NCBI RefSeq assembly: GCF_004345615.1
Contig: NZ_SLWK01000004.1
Location: 1 to 64,000, forward strand
DNA from: Natronoflexus pectinivorans
Lineage (GTDB): Bacteria; Bacteroidota; Bacteroidia; Bacteroidales; Marinilabiliaceae
DNA: 64,000 nt
Direction: 5' to 3'
Shown here: positions 1 through 9,048 of the stretch, piece by piece
Position numbering within the stretch: the stretch's first letter is position 1
Layout of the letters: every line of letters starts with the position of its first letter
Notes under the pieces: generated by a model
Told to the model about the DNA's origin: nothing
Database searches by the model: none
The model's input: only the letters and a program-made list of their open reading frames with translations
Position numbers and translations under genes: made by a program

Positions 1-95
1 GCGCATCGATTTGTATAACAAGAGCCGGATGAGCTGAGAGGTTCAAGTCCGGTTCCGTGAGAGGCTTAGGGGGAAGTTCCCTTTGCCTACTCGAC
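1..95 (+). mobile_element. Group II intron 3' end (domains V and VI), truncated by window edge
   Basis: Bases 21-54 form a domain V-like hairpin: GAGCCGGA pairs with TCCGGTTC around a short inner stem and loop, and it starts with the catalytic AGC triad. Bases 58-90 fold as domain VI, with an AGGC/GCCT stem followed by an unpaired A seven bases before the expected 3' splice site at ACTCGAC (about position 95). These are the hallmarks of a bacterial group II intron end. The upstream ribozyme domains and any reverse transcriptase would lie left of the window, so class and activity cannot be judged. The exact 3' boundary is inferred from the AY end rule. Confidence 0.8.
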
Positions 96-146
96 TATGT
101 GACCGTTACCGCCTATAAATCAAAACCATTACTAAATACAGAAATT

Positions 147-1157
147 ATGAAAACCATTATTCTAATCGTAATTACTTTTGTTCTATCATCAATTCACTGT
201 AAAAGTCAAGATTTTTTCCAAATCAAAGGGACAGTGGCTAATGATTATGAAGGATATATCTTTCTTAGCTATGGTGCGATAAGAGATAGTGCATTAGTTA
301 AAAATAAAAACTTTAGTTTTGAAGGTAGAGTTGATTATCCAATAGAATCGAGATTGCATATTAAGGATAGACCTTCATCCAGTAGCTTCTTTCTTGAGAA
401 TAGCTCAATGGAAATCACTGTAACAATTAATAATCCTATTACTCACATAAACTCTATAACCGGTAATAAAACAGCAGGAATAGAAGCTGATTTAATGGAG
501 TTTTTTGAAGAATTTGAGTCAGATACTGAATTTGCTTTGAAATTGTATAATAAGCTTGACACGATATTTATCGAAAACCCAAGGAACCAATTTTGTGGAA
601 TGATACTATCTGATATTGCTATGGATCCGATACTCAACTATGAACAAGTTTCTAATTTGTTTTCTAAACTTGACTTGACTGTTCAAGATAAAGAGTATGT
701 CGAATCTATTGGAGTGTCATTGGCAAAATTAAAAAATTTCAAAATTGGAACTAAATTTAAATCTTTTGAACTTCCAGACACCAACGGAAACCTAATCAAT
801 ACATCCTATTTTAAGGATAAGATTTTATTAGTTGAATTTTGGGCTTCTTGGTGTGGTCCATGTATCCAAAGTAATCCTGAACTAAGAAAACTATATGATA
901 ATTATTCCCATGACGGTTTTGAAATATTTGGTGTATCATTAGATTCCGATAAGAAAGCATGGATAAAAGCTATTGAAAAAGATGGCTTATCATGGGTAAA
1001 TACAATTGCGCAAGAAGGCTGGAGAAATGACGTAGTAAAAGCATTAGGAATCCAGTATGTTCCATCGAACTATTTAATTGATAGAAACGGAAACATATTA
1101 GCAATCAATATTAAACCTGAAGAATTAAAAATAAAATTGGATGAAATATTTAAATAG
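147..1157 (+). CDS. TlpA-like thioredoxin-fold protein with DUF4369-like N-terminal domain
   Basis: This is a predicted exported thiol-disulfide oxidoreductase of 336 residues. The start at 147 was chosen because a hydrophobic signal segment follows directly; the open frame extends upstream into the group II intron end, which is not expected to be translated. Residues about 24-120 look like the DUF4369 domain common in Bacteroidota TlpA proteins. Residues about 205-336 are an AhpC/TSA-type thioredoxin fold with the active-site motif WCGPC at 235-239 and the preceding FWAS. A Cys at about residue 18 could be a lipidation site, but SIHC is a poor lipobox. The family reduces periplasmic disulfides or supports cytochrome maturation; the partner is unknown. 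It sits alone between a group II intron end and a decayed frame, so it may have arrived with mobile DNA. Confidence 0.85.
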   Translation: MKTIILIVITFVLSSIHCKSQDFFQIKGTVANDYEGYIFLSYGAIRDSALVKNKNFSFEGRVDYPIESRLHIKDRPSSSSFFLENSSMEITVTINNPITHINSITGNKTAGIEADLMEFFEEFESDTEFALKLYNKLDTIFIENPRNQFCGMILSDIAMDPILNYEQVSNLFSKLDLTVQDKEYVESIGVSLAKLKNFKIGTKFKSFELPDTNGNLINTSYFKDKILLVEFWASWCGPCIQSNPELRKLYDNYSHDGFEIFGVSLDSDKKAWIKAIEKDGLSWVNTIAQEGWRNDVVKALGIQYVPSNYLIDRNGNILAINIKPEELKIKLDEIFK

Positions 1158-1182
1158 AAAATTACAGGCGGTAATTATATAG

Positions 1183-1437
1183 GGGTATGAGTGGTCGGAA
1201 CGACCCAACGATTACCCCAGGTTGAACGACATCCCGTTAGAACTACAACTGGCTATTATGGACTTATTGTCGGTTTTTGATGTTTTTGGCAACAACACCT
1301 ATGCTTCCATGGTTCCGTTTTCTCCCTTTTCGGCTTAAGAAATGATTGATCTGTGTGGCTCAAAAGTCGAAAATCCGCTCCTGCTGGGTTTAAAACCTAC
1401 CGTTAAGGCAATACAATGCCGAACCTCATGTGAATGA
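1183..1437 (+). pseudogene. Decayed coding fragment, unidentified
   Basis: One frame reads as protein-like sequence (including RPNDYPRLNDIPLELQLA) from about 1183, meets a TAA at 1336-1338, and then stays open and protein-like in the same frame until TGA at 1435-1437. There is no convincing start codon. This continuity across a single stop suggests the remnant of a gene truncated on its left. I do not recognise the family. It fills the gap between the TlpA-like gene and the IS91-type transposase and also contains a small hairpin (GGTCG-GAA-CGACC, about 1192-1204). Confidence 0.4.
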
Positions 1438-1463
1438 AGTTTTTTAAGGAGGTATTTTGTCGG

Positions 1464-2648
1464 TTACTGCAACTTCGCAAAAAGCATAGAAGGCAGATGC
1501 CCTGAGGGTGACCGTATCCTGGGCAGGATTCTAATGACAATCAGGCGCCCCTCTTTGCAATGAGGGCATTTGGTTACATCAAATCCTGTCAACCTTAAAA
1601 TGCGCTCTGAGGCCGTTTCATCCTTTTGGTCAGCTACCATCTGTTCAATGTCAGGCTTCTCATCGGGCACAAATTGCAAATCCAGATGGAGCTTTGTAGA
1701 GTGATGATAAATACCGAACCGACGAATGCGAACGAAACCATCGGGCATTATATGCAGAGAGAATCGACGCAGAAACTCTTCACCGGTCAGTGGTACCGGT
1801 TTCTTTTGTGCCCGGTCCCGGTAATCTTTAGCTACAAAAGTGACGTGTGTTGAATTTACGTCCAGTATCCGCTGATTACTGATGGCAATGCGATGGGTGT
1901 ATTGTCCCAGATACCTGATGACATGATCGGCACCTGCCAGAGACGACTCGCAATAGACCACCCACTTTTTTTGATGGGCCTTTTCAATGCAGACTTTGAA
2001 GCCATCCATTGCAGATAGTTTTCGCAGTTCCCTTTTTCTGCTGTCCAGGAATTTAACTGTAAAGGCAGCACTCAACTGGTGCACTGGATAGAGATAATTT
2101 TCATATTTGCCGATATGACGCCATTTTCCCGACAAGGAATAACCAGCTGCCGGAACAATGCAGTGCAAGTGCGGATGCAGCGAAAGGTTCTGCCCCCAGG
2201 TGTGTAACACCGCAACGACTCCGGTTTCACAACCGTAATGCGTATAACCGAAGCTGTGCAGCGTACGGCTGGCAGCACGGAACAAGATGTTGCAATAAAG
2301 CCTTCTGTCCCACAGATAAATCTGGTTGAGCTCATGAGGGACAGTGAAAATGATGTGGTAGTGTTTCACCGCAAGTGTTGATTTTATCAGCTTCTCAACC
2401 CAAAGGGCCTGTTTGGTTCCCTGGCACTTGGGACAATGGCGATCTCGACAACTGTTGTAACTGTAGTGTATCACACCGCAATCCTTACAAACCTGCTCAT
2501 GACCACCCAAAGTGGCTGTTCGGCACTGGACAATATTGTACAAAACCTTGATTTGTTTGGGCGATAGCTCACCGCTCTGCAACAAGGATTTCCCAAATTG
2601 ACGGACAATGTGAGCCAACTCATGCTTGTTTTTGCAGCGCTTTTCCAT
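1464..2648 (-). CDS. IS91-family transposase (HUH rolling-circle type)
   Basis: This is a 394-residue transposase that nicks and joins single-stranded DNA during rolling-circle transposition. The N-terminal zinc-binding region shows cysteines at 42, 54, 57, 67, 72 and 75 (CKDC, CRDRHCPKC). The HUH metal-binding motif is HPHLH at 158-162. Candidate catalytic tyrosines lie in YLGQYTHR at 246 and 250, where IS91 enzymes carry their nicking Tyr. Length and domain order agree with full-length family members, so the protein could be functional. It is translated after the tyrosine recombinase, which overlaps its first codons, suggesting coupled translation. Confidence 0.9.
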   Translation of the reverse strand: MEKRCKNKHELAHIVRQFGKSLLQSGELSPKQIKVLYNIVQCRTATLGGHEQVCKDCGVIHYSYNSCRDRHCPKCQGTKQALWVEKLIKSTLAVKHYHIIFTVPHELNQIYLWDRRLYCNILFRAASRTLHSFGYTHYGCETGVVAVLHTWGQNLSLHPHLHCIVPAAGYSLSGKWRHIGKYENYLYPVHQLSAAFTVKFLDSRKRELRKLSAMDGFKVCIEKAHQKKWVVYCESSLAGADHVIRYLGQYTHRIAISNQRILDVNSTHVTFVAKDYRDRAQKKPVPLTGEEFLRRFSLHIMPDGFVRIRRFGIYHHSTKLHLDLQFVPDEKPDIEQMVADQKDETASERILRLTGFDVTKCPHCKEGRLIVIRILPRIRSPSGHLPSMLFAKLQ

Positions 2649-3534
2649 AAAGTGTGTCTAAAGGACTGTGAGGAGTAATGTGCTGGCACTGGGCTACGTG
2701 AAGATATATCATGGTTGTTGAGATGTCGGCATGGCCCAGAAGATCCCTTAGGGTTACGATGTTTAATCCTTGCTCCAATAAATGTGTGGCATAGGAGTGA
2801 CGCAAGGAATGGAGATTGACACTTTTGGCGATAGAGGTTTTTTTAAGGTTCTCCCGCATTACCCAGGATAATCCTTTAACGCTGTAGCGTCCATCTGTCT
2901 CTTTACCGTTGAAAAGCCAAACAAGAGGATTTTCTGCACTGAGGTATTTTTTGAGCCCTATGACCATTGCAGAAGACAATGGAACAATTCGATCTTTCTT
3001 GTATTTGCTCTGGCGAATATGAATGACCATGCGCTCAAAGTCAATATCTGATATCTTAAGATTAATGACCTCTTGCCCCCTCAATCCGGCAGAATAGATG
3101 AGCGTAAGGATAATCCGGTGCTTAAGCAGTGTAGGTGCCGCAAACAGCATTTTTAGTTCCTGCCGATTTAAGACAACCGGCAATTTGGTGTCCTGTTTTA
3201 GTGAAGGCAAAGCAATGGCCTTTTTGTTCATGCCCAACAAACGGTAGTAATACCTGAGACCGTAAACCATGTGTTTGAAGCTGCTGCGCGAAGGCGCATA
3301 AGGGTCGCGTGCCAGGGTTACCAGATACTCGTTGATTTCATCTTCGATGACGTGTTCTGGCAATTTTTCAAAATAAATAACAAACAGGGCTATGCGCCTG
3401 ATGTAATTATTCAGGGTACTGGCGCTCTGGCCACGAAGAACCACCTGATGCTCCAGCTTCAAGGCTCTGTCTTTAAATTCAGGAACAAGTACCATGGCGC
3501 GCTCAACAATAGTTAAGCTTGTTTTCTTTCTCAT
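2620..3534 (-). CDS. Tyrosine recombinase/integrase (XerC/D-like)
   Basis: This is a 304-residue site-specific recombinase. The N-terminal SAM-like DNA-binding domain spans about 20-105 and the catalytic domain about 120-290. Active-site residues are visible: Arg152 (AGLRGQEV), Lys179/180, His242 and Arg245 (LHSLRH), His268 (LLGHAD) and the nucleophile Tyr277 (MIYLHV). It is the first gene of a two-gene unit with the IS91-type transposase. Chromosomal XerC/D is unlikely, given the context and the overlap with the transposase. Its role in the element, such as resolving or circularising it, is inferred. Confidence 0.9.
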   Translation of the reverse strand: MRKKTSLTIVERAMVLVPEFKDRALKLEHQVVLRGQSASTLNNYIRRIALFVIYFEKLPEHVIEDEINEYLVTLARDPYAPSRSSFKHMVYGLRYYYRLLGMNKKAIALPSLKQDTKLPVVLNRQELKMLFAAPTLLKHRIILTLIYSAGLRGQEVINLKISDIDFERMVIHIRQSKYKKDRIVPLSSAMVIGLKKYLSAENPLVWLFNGKETDGRYSVKGLSWVMRENLKKTSIAKSVNLHSLRHSYATHLLEQGLNIVTLRDLLGHADISTTMIYLHVAQCQHITPHSPLDTLYGKALQKQA

Positions 3535-3626
3535 AACTGCACTATTTTCAAGTGAATAATGCAGTTAAAACGATTTGTGGCTAAAAAGATTTATGCTATT
3601 TTTGAAAGGAGCTATCCCGTAGGGAT

Positions 3627-3929
3627 TTAGTTCAACATCATGTATAAGTAATGGCTTAACAAGTATGGAGTACGTTCCATTAGATCAATATATTCTTTGC
3701 TCTTTTTGTATGCTGGATTTCCTGCATGCAAATGAGCTTCAAGAACAGGATCATCCATTTGTAAAAGTTCTTCAATACTCTTTTCGGTATGCGTTAAGCG
3801 ATCCAAATAGCTCTTAACTGTATTACGGCTTATTTGAAGTATTCAGGCAATTTGCTTTATCCTTTTGCCTGCCTGATGTAAATGCAATAATTGTTTTATT
3901 TGACTCATACGAATAATTTTTCCTGCCAT
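3627..3929 (-). pseudogene. IS21-family transposase IstA, N-terminal remnant with internal stop
   Basis: Translation from ATG at 3929 gives an IstA-like N-terminus: a short basic segment, a helix-turn-helix (LLHLHQAGKRIKQIA, then SRNTVKSYL) and a linker. A TGA at 3843-3845 (codon 29) interrupts the frame and the product ends at TAA 3627-3629 after 101 codons, far short of a full IstA of about 500 residues. The catalytic DDE domain and the IstB helper are absent. The right side is cut next to the IS91-type element, which probably inserted into or deleted this copy. Associated end repeats lie at 4011-4350. Confidence 0.8.
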
Positions 3930-4010
3930 CTGGTTCTCATTTTATGGTTTGTGGATAAACCACTAAAAAACCAATAACTCAGAAAACGAGCAATCAAAAA
4001 CCAAAGGGGG

Positions 4011-4350
4011 GGGCAACATGCTCCGGTAAGATTGGGGCCTTTGAAGGGGTCAGCATAGTCCAGAACGTATTGCAGATGAAAAATATAAAGGGGTCAATAT
4101 GCTCCGGAAAATAGCATGAACAATTGTTGACTGAAAGGGTCAGCATGCTCCGGAATTGGGGATAAAATTGAAATTTCGCTCCCAAAATTTATCATCCAGT
4201 AGATTTAGATCAAAAAATGCTGCTTTGACCGCTCAAAACTCTGATTTTTGACTCAAATTTCCTTTAAAAGAGGTCAATATCCGCCGGAATGGCAGTCTCA
4301 AATTTGCAATTTAGGGAGTGGGGACAATAAGAGGGTCAGTTTGCTCTGGA
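4011..4350. repeat. Array of six IS21-type end repeats
   Basis: Six degenerate copies of a motif close to GGGTCAGCATGCTCCGGA occur at about 4011-4026, 4046-4064, 4090-4108, 4137-4154, 4270-4288 and 4333-4350, all in the same orientation. IS21 elements carry multiple internal repeats near their ends that bind IstA, and a broken istA lies next door at 3627-3929. Spacing is irregular (roughly 35-130 bp), as in other IS21 ends. The outer terminus of the element is not clear. Confidence 0.75.
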
Positions 4351-4508
4351 ATATCGACCATCAAATGTTACAACAATAAAAGCGGCTGTTTACTAAGAGT
4401 TGAAACCACTATTAATAAACCGGACTTGCCCGGTTTGAAGCTCAAGAAGCCAGCCATTAATTTATTGGCATATTTATACGTTGTAACAATCGCTATATAG
4501 GAACCATT

Positions 4509-4768
4509 TTGGATATAGACTTATCAATACTAGACCAACAAGTATACAAAAAATATCAAGTTTCAATTACAAATAAGAATGGTCTAAAAATAGCTGCCCC
4601 AGATTTAAAAAAAGAGCATCAAGTTGAGTTTTTGGAAGTGCTATTATCGTTAAGTCCTCGTTCTTTTGGTTTTAGGAATAAAGATTTAAAATAACTTTTA
4701 GGAAAAAGTTGGAAACTGCACAAGTAGCCTATGAATTGCGAAAATTAAGAGAGCGAGGAGCGGTTTAA
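4509..4768 (+). pseudogene. Frameshifted fragment with a winged-helix-like tail
   Basis: A reading frame opening at TTG 4509 runs 61 codons to TAA at 4692-4694. It includes a segment SPRSFGFRNKDLK. Beyond the stop, the same frame and then a +1 frame continue as LLGKSWK and AQVAYELRKLRERGAV, ending at TAA 4766-4768. The pattern of one stop plus one frameshift suggests a broken C-terminal DNA-binding-like segment. I cannot name the family. It lies in the mobile-element region. Confidence 0.4.
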
Positions 4769-5128
4769 AACTTCTAATCTCTCATTATTAACTTCTTACA
4801 AAAACAAGGTTGTGTTTGGATTTTTTTCTCATATTCCCAAAACAAGCATCTGAAAAACCCTTATTATCTAATTATTATATAAATCAAGATTCGATGAACT
4901 CATACCAAGCATCAATTATTGAAGGAGCTTACTCAGAGGTAAACAGGGCTGTATCTATGATTACATTGGAGTTTAAACTAGTTTCCTAAAAAGAAAAAAA
5001 TGTGAAATTTATTTACGTTTTTGAAAAGTCAAAACTTAAAACACTTTCCATTAGTGAATACAGACTGAAAGGAAACGCAAAAGAAGTTCTAAGATACAGA
5101 CAAGCTTTATGGAAAGGATTTCATAAAA
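4769..5128. other. AT-rich gap with a short orphan open frame
   Basis: No complete gene is supported here. A plus-strand frame from 5002 (MKFIYVFEKSKLKTLSIS...) is basic and protein-like for about 43 codons, but then runs antisense into the 3' end of the convergent PmoA-family gene, where its remaining codons are a shadow. A second short frame (ATG about 4893 to TAA about 4991) precedes it. Both could be remnants of one disrupted gene; neither is recognised. Confidence 0.3.
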
Positions 5129-6367
5129 TTATTGATAAATCACTTTCACCACTGGCGGATGGGCAAAATCCTGCCAGGCGCGTTCGGCATTATGCTGAGT
5201 CCAGCGGCCGTTGAATGTTATGATGCGATATCGCAACGTGTAGTTTTCGCCATAATTCATAGTCCAGTCGCTGTTTCTGATGGGACTAAAATTCACAAAA
5301 ATATTACTGCGTCCCCTGTTGGCATTTGAATTCCATGTTCTGAGAGGTTCCGGGTGGTTAAAATTTAACGGGTGGCTCATGATGAGAATGCCGGACGGAT
5401 TCTCTCCAGTCTCATTTACAAGGCACCAACGGGCTCGCTCTCCGTCAGAATTATCCTGATCTTTTCCTTCTGAGGTCAACATCACAACAGTCCTGCCGTT
5501 CCATGTTTCATTGCCGCGGAAAACAAATCCTCCGTAACGGTACTCTTCGAGGTATAAACCGCTTTCGTCATCGCAATAAAATGATGATGTATAATCTATG
5601 ATGTTAATGTTTTCTGCCGTTTGATAAGTTTTAACTTCCAGCGTTTCATTAAGTGCTGTAATGTTGTTGCCGAGGCTGTCGATGGCTGCATGAAGATGGA
5701 GCGTTTTTAATGCCTGATAAACTTCTCCTTGTGTGGCAGAAATGGTTCCGGCATAGTTCACGTGTCCCTGTCTTTGACCCAGATTCCAAAAATCTACCGA
5801 TGAATCTCTGAAAACAGTGCTCGTCCATGCATTCCATAATCCGTAATGGTGAATATGGTCGGGAGGCTGAATGTTAGTTAGAACTTTTCCTGACGGCGAA
5901 AAGAGAGGATGAATATACCCGCTCCTTGAAAATGATGCATCAATGCCGCCGGCAAGCGGCGCTTTGGCATGGTTGTAATGTAAAACCGGTCGGAAGTCAT
6001 TAAATAATATGTATGAATCATCCGTTTTACGAATGTTTGCATGGTTTCGTCTGTTCGTTTCAGCAGTGCTAATTCTCAGTTCATATCTTCTTGTTTCACC
6101 CTTTTTCATCAATCCATCTATTCTCCAATGAATTTGAAGATGGTCGGAAAAAGTGAATTGAGATGCTACTTCAATTTTCTGGTTCCCTTTAATTTCGTAC
6201 AGTATTAAGTTTTTGTCCTTGTGGTGTAAGGCGTTGTCAATAATTGCGTTAACGACAATATTCTGTCGGTCAAAATCGCCTGCTTTCACCTCCAGCTTGG
6301 CAATGGATTGTGCCATTATCGAAATATTCAAAGAGAAAAGCGCAATAATTGAAAGGATATAGTTCAT
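5129..6367 (-). CDS. PmoA-family (DUF6807) exported protein
   Basis: This is a 412-residue protein of the DUF6807/PmoA family. The start at 6367 was chosen because it places a signal peptide (MNYILSIIALFSLNIS, cleavage near MAQS) at the N-terminus; the longer frame starting at 6448 has no such feature. The diagnostic motif PPDHIHHYGLWNAW lies at about residues 183-196. The family name comes from a misleading similarity to methane monooxygenase subunits; in Bacteroidota such proteins usually occur with polysaccharide or sugar catabolism genes, and their reaction is unknown. No glycan genes flank it here. It ends beside the mobile-element region. Confidence 0.85.
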   Translation of the reverse strand: MNYILSIIALFSLNISIMAQSIAKLEVKAGDFDRQNIVVNAIIDNALHHKDKNLILYEIKGNQKIEVASQFTFSDHLQIHWRIDGLMKKGETRRYELRISTAETNRRNHANIRKTDDSYILFNDFRPVLHYNHAKAPLAGGIDASFSRSGYIHPLFSPSGKVLTNIQPPDHIHHYGLWNAWTSTVFRDSSVDFWNLGQRQGHVNYAGTISATQGEVYQALKTLHLHAAIDSLGNNITALNETLEVKTYQTAENINIIDYTSSFYCDDESGLYLEEYRYGGFVFRGNETWNGRTVVMLTSEGKDQDNSDGERARWCLVNETGENPSGILIMSHPLNFNHPEPLRTWNSNANRGRSNIFVNFSPIRNSDWTMNYGENYTLRYRIITFNGRWTQHNAERAWQDFAHPPVVKVIYQ

Positions 6368-6386
6368 GCGTTTATATTTTAGATGA

Positions 6387-6416
6387 TTACAGTTTCGATA
6401 TATTGTTGTATCTTTG
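6387..6416 (+). promoter_or_regulatory. Bacteroidota-type promoter for the RNA helicase gene
   Basis: A -7 element TATCTTTG at 6409-6416 matches the Bacteroidota consensus TAnnTTTG. A weak -33 (TTA) sits 19 bp upstream. Transcription would start about 45 bases before the helicase start codon. Confidence 0.5.
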
Positions 6417-6461
6417 CAATTGTTATAGTTTGCAAAGGCAAACTTCATTTAATAAATTTTT

Positions 6462-7721
6462 ATGACATTTCAATCGTTAGGTTTGATTGCGCCTATTTCA
6501 AAAGCAATTACAAAGGAAGGATACACACAACCAACTCCCATACAGGCCGAAGCCATCCCAGAAATACTGAAAGGAAGAGATTTAATAGGCTGTGCACAAA
6601 CCGGAACCGGCAAAACAGCCGCCTTTTCAATACCTATTCTTCAACTCTTAAGCGAAGGTAGTGAATATTCGCAAAAGCAAAGAAAAATCAGAAGTTTGAT
6701 TGTAACCCCAACTCGCGAATTAGCCATTCAAATTGGAGAAAGCATCGAAACTTACGGCTGCTTTACCGGTTTGAAAAGCACAGTAATTTTTGGCGGTGTA
6801 AACCAACATTCGCAGGTAAAAGCGCTGCGAGTCGGTGTGGATATTCTTGTGGCAACCCCGGGAAGGTTGCTTGATTTACTGAATCAGGGAATTGTTTCAC
6901 TGAAAAATATAGAAATATTTGTTTTGGATGAAGCAGACCGTATGCTTGACATGGGTTTTATTCATGATATAAAGAAACTTTTAGCAGTATTACCTGCCAA
7001 AAAACAGTCGCTGTTTTTTTCGGCCACCATGCCACCGCCAATCGTGAAATTGTCATCGGGAATACTTAGGAATCCTGTAAAAGTAGAGGTGACACCAGTT
7101 TCTTCAACCGCCGAAACCATTAACCAGTCGGTTTATTTTGTTGATAAAAACAATAAAATGCCGCTCTTAATTGAGGTGTTGGGTAATGATAAAATGAGTT
7201 CTGTATTGGTGTTTACCCGCACAAAACATGGAGCCGATAAAGTGGTAAGGGTGCTGAAGAAAAACAAAATCAACGCCGAAGCCATTCATGGAAACAAATC
7301 TCAAAATGCACGTCAACGTGCATTGTCCAATTTTAAGGATAAAACCACCCGCGTTTTGGTAGCCACCGACATTGCCGCCAGGGGGATTGATGTTGATAAC
7401 CTGGAATACGTTATCAATTTTGATTTACCAAATATTCCCGAATCCTACGTTCACCGTATTGGACGAACCGGCCGCGCCGGATCAAATGGTACTGCACTCT
7501 CTTTTTGTGATGCTGAAGAAAAAGCCTATTTGCGGGACATTGAAAAGCTGATTAGCTTAAAGGTAGATGTGGTTGATTCCCATTCATATCCATTACAGGA
7601 TATGAATCCTGTAAAAACCCAAAAACAGGTGGTGAATAAAACAGGTAATACCTTTAAAGGCAATCGGAACTCTTCCAATCGCAGAACCAATAAAAAATCT
7701 GAATACAGAAGAAGCGCATAA
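6462..7721 (+). CDS. rhlE: DEAD-box RNA helicase, RhlE type
   Basis: This ATP-dependent RNA helicase has 419 residues. Motifs in order are: Q motif GYTQPTPIQ (20-28), Walker A AQTGTGKT (45-52), PTRELA (83-88), DEAD (156-159) within [12 protein letters not shown] typical of Rhl[15 protein letters not shown] and [10 protein letters not shown]. The basic tail of about 50 residues, rich in Asn/Arg/Lys, probably binds RNA. Such proteins work in ribosome assembly, mRNA decay or cold response. It is transcribed alone from the promoter at 6387-6416, divergently from the PmoA-family gene. Confidence 0.92.
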   Translation: MTFQSLGLIAPISKAITKEGYTQPTPIQAEAIPEILKGRDLIGCAQTGTGKTAAFSIPILQLLSEGSEYSQKQRKIRSLIVTPTRELAIQIGESIETYGCFTGLKSTVIFGGVNQHSQVKALRVGVDILVATPGRLLDLLNQGIVSLKNIEIFVLDEADRMLDMGFIHDIKKLLAVLPAKKQSLFFSATMPPPIVKLSSGILRNPVKVEVTPVSSTAETINQSVYFVDKNNKMPLLIEVLGNDKMSSVLVFTRTKHGADKVVRVLKKNKINAEAIHGNKSQNARQRALSNFKDKTTRVLVATDIAARGIDVDNLEYVINFDLPNIPESYVHRIGRTGRAGSNGTALSFCDAEEKAYLRDIEKLISLKVDVVDSHSYPLQDMNPVKTQKQVVNKTGNTFKGNRNSSNRRTNKKSEYRRSA

Positions 7722-7810
7722 ACTTCTTTTTAGGTTGTGAATAAAATTTAGAACAATTTGAATAGTGTGATGTTCCTTTAATAAATCAGGTTAAAGATAT
7801 TTTACACATT

Positions 7811-8884
7811 ATGGCTTACATCACTCTCAATAGGACTAAACTTCGGGAGAATTTTTTATACTTAGACGACTTATTTAAAAAAAACAACATTGAATGGGCT
7901 GTAGTTACCAAACTTTTGTGCGGTAATGCAACCTATTTGAAAGAGTTATTTTCTTTAGATGTAAAACAGGTTTGTGACTCAAGAGTCACAAACCTTAAAA
8001 CCATCAAAAAAATCAACCCTGAGGTTGAAACGATATATATAAAACCTCCTGCGAAACGCTCCATCAAAAGCATTGTTCAATTTGCCGATATCAGTTTTAA
8101 TACCGAGCTGGAAACCATTCGGATGTTGTCAGCTGAGGCCGGTTTACAAGGTAAAACCCACAAAGTTATCATCATGATTGAGTTGGGCGAATTGCGCGAA
8201 GGTGTGATGCGCGATGATTTGCTTGGCTTTTACGAATCAGTTTTTAAACTTCCAAACATTGAGGTGGTTGGACTTGGTGCCAACTTGTCCTGTTTGTACG
8301 GTGTATTGCCTAATGAAGATAAATTGATTCAGTTGAGTTTATACAAACAGTTGATTGAAGCTCGTTTTAATGTTAAAATCCCTTATGTGTCGGGTGGGTC
8401 ATCGGTTACCATTCCTTTGGTATTACAAAATCAACTTCCCGATGGAATTAATCATTTCAGGGTAGGTGATACGCTTTTTTTGGCGTCCGATGTGTATAAT
8501 AACTCCACATTTCCGTTTATGCACAACGATGTGATTTCACTTTTTACTGAAATCATTGAAGTAACAGAAAAGCCAAAGGCTCCTTCCGGCGAGTTGGGAC
8601 ACAATGTTGAAGGTGAAACCTTTGATTTTAGTCACATTGAACCCGATGCCACCACTTGCAGGGCATTAATTGATATTGGAATTCTTGATGTAGAGGTTGC
8701 TCACATTGTTCCATCTGATTCGAACATCGAAATAGCCGGAGCCAGTTCCGATATGGTGGTAATTGATTTAAATGACAATCCTCGTGCCTACAAGGTTGGC
8801 GATTTGGTTGAGTTTAAGCTTGATTACATGGGAGCTTTGCGTTTGCTTAATTCGAGGTATATTGAGAAAAAAGTTGTTGATTAG
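7811..8884 (+). CDS. Alanine/ornithine racemase family PLP enzyme
   Basis: This is a 357-residue fold-type III PLP enzyme like clostridial ornithine racemase Orr. The PLP-binding lysine is Lys34 in AVVTKLLCGN. A TIM barrel covers about 1-230 and a C-terminal beta domain with the characteristic segment GELGHNVEGETFDF lies at about 258-272. It probably interconverts the stereoisomers of an amino acid such as ornithine, Ala or Ser. Cytoplasmic, with no signal peptide. It follows rhlE after 89 bp; co-transcription is possible but not evident. The substrate cannot be assigned from sequence alone. Confidence 0.8.
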   Translation: MAYITLNRTKLRENFLYLDDLFKKNNIEWAVVTKLLCGNATYLKELFSLDVKQVCDSRVTNLKTIKKINPEVETIYIKPPAKRSIKSIVQFADISFNTELETIRMLSAEAGLQGKTHKVIIMIELGELREGVMRDDLLGFYESVFKLPNIEVVGLGANLSCLYGVLPNEDKLIQLSLYKQLIEARFNVKIPYVSGGSSVTIPLVLQNQLPDGINHFRVGDTLFLASDVYNNSTFPFMHNDVISLFTEIIEVTEKPKAPSGELGHNVEGETFDFSHIEPDATTCRALIDIGILDVEVAHIVPSDSNIEIAGASSDMVVIDLNDNPRAYKVGDLVEFKLDYMGALRLLNSRYIEKKVVD

Positions 8885-9048
8885 TTTAAAATTACTGGTA
8901 CTGCATTAACTTAAATGAAACGTTTTGTAACAACATACATATTTGTGAAACATAAACGTTTTTTTTTGATTTGAGATAAATCTAGCTTTACAAGCTAATT
9001 TTTAGCGAACTAAAATTCCATTCTGATTTTGCAGCATAATTCACGTTT

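Larger units (their letters stand above)
1464..3567 (-). mobile_element. IS91-family element with linked tyrosine recombinase
   Basis: A tyrosine recombinase and an IS91-type transposase overlap by 29 bp on the minus strand, an arrangement repeatedly seen in Bacteroidota IS91-like elements. The extents given cover the two genes plus an 8-bp inverted repeat (TAACTGCA at 3534-3541, TGCAGTTA at 3560-3567) just upstream of the recombinase start. IS91 elements move by rolling circle and lack classical inverted ends, so the true termini cannot be fixed from one copy. Confidence 0.6.

Noticed and set aside
1190-1260. Possible integron attC-like site (ACCCAAC ... CGTTAG) after the TlpA-like gene
   Set aside because: Only short cores match, the second is not GTTRRRY, and no integrase or cassette array is seen.
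2072-2335. Extra minus-strand frame within the IS91-type transposase
   Set aside because: It lies in another frame of an intact transposase, so it is an overlapping shadow.
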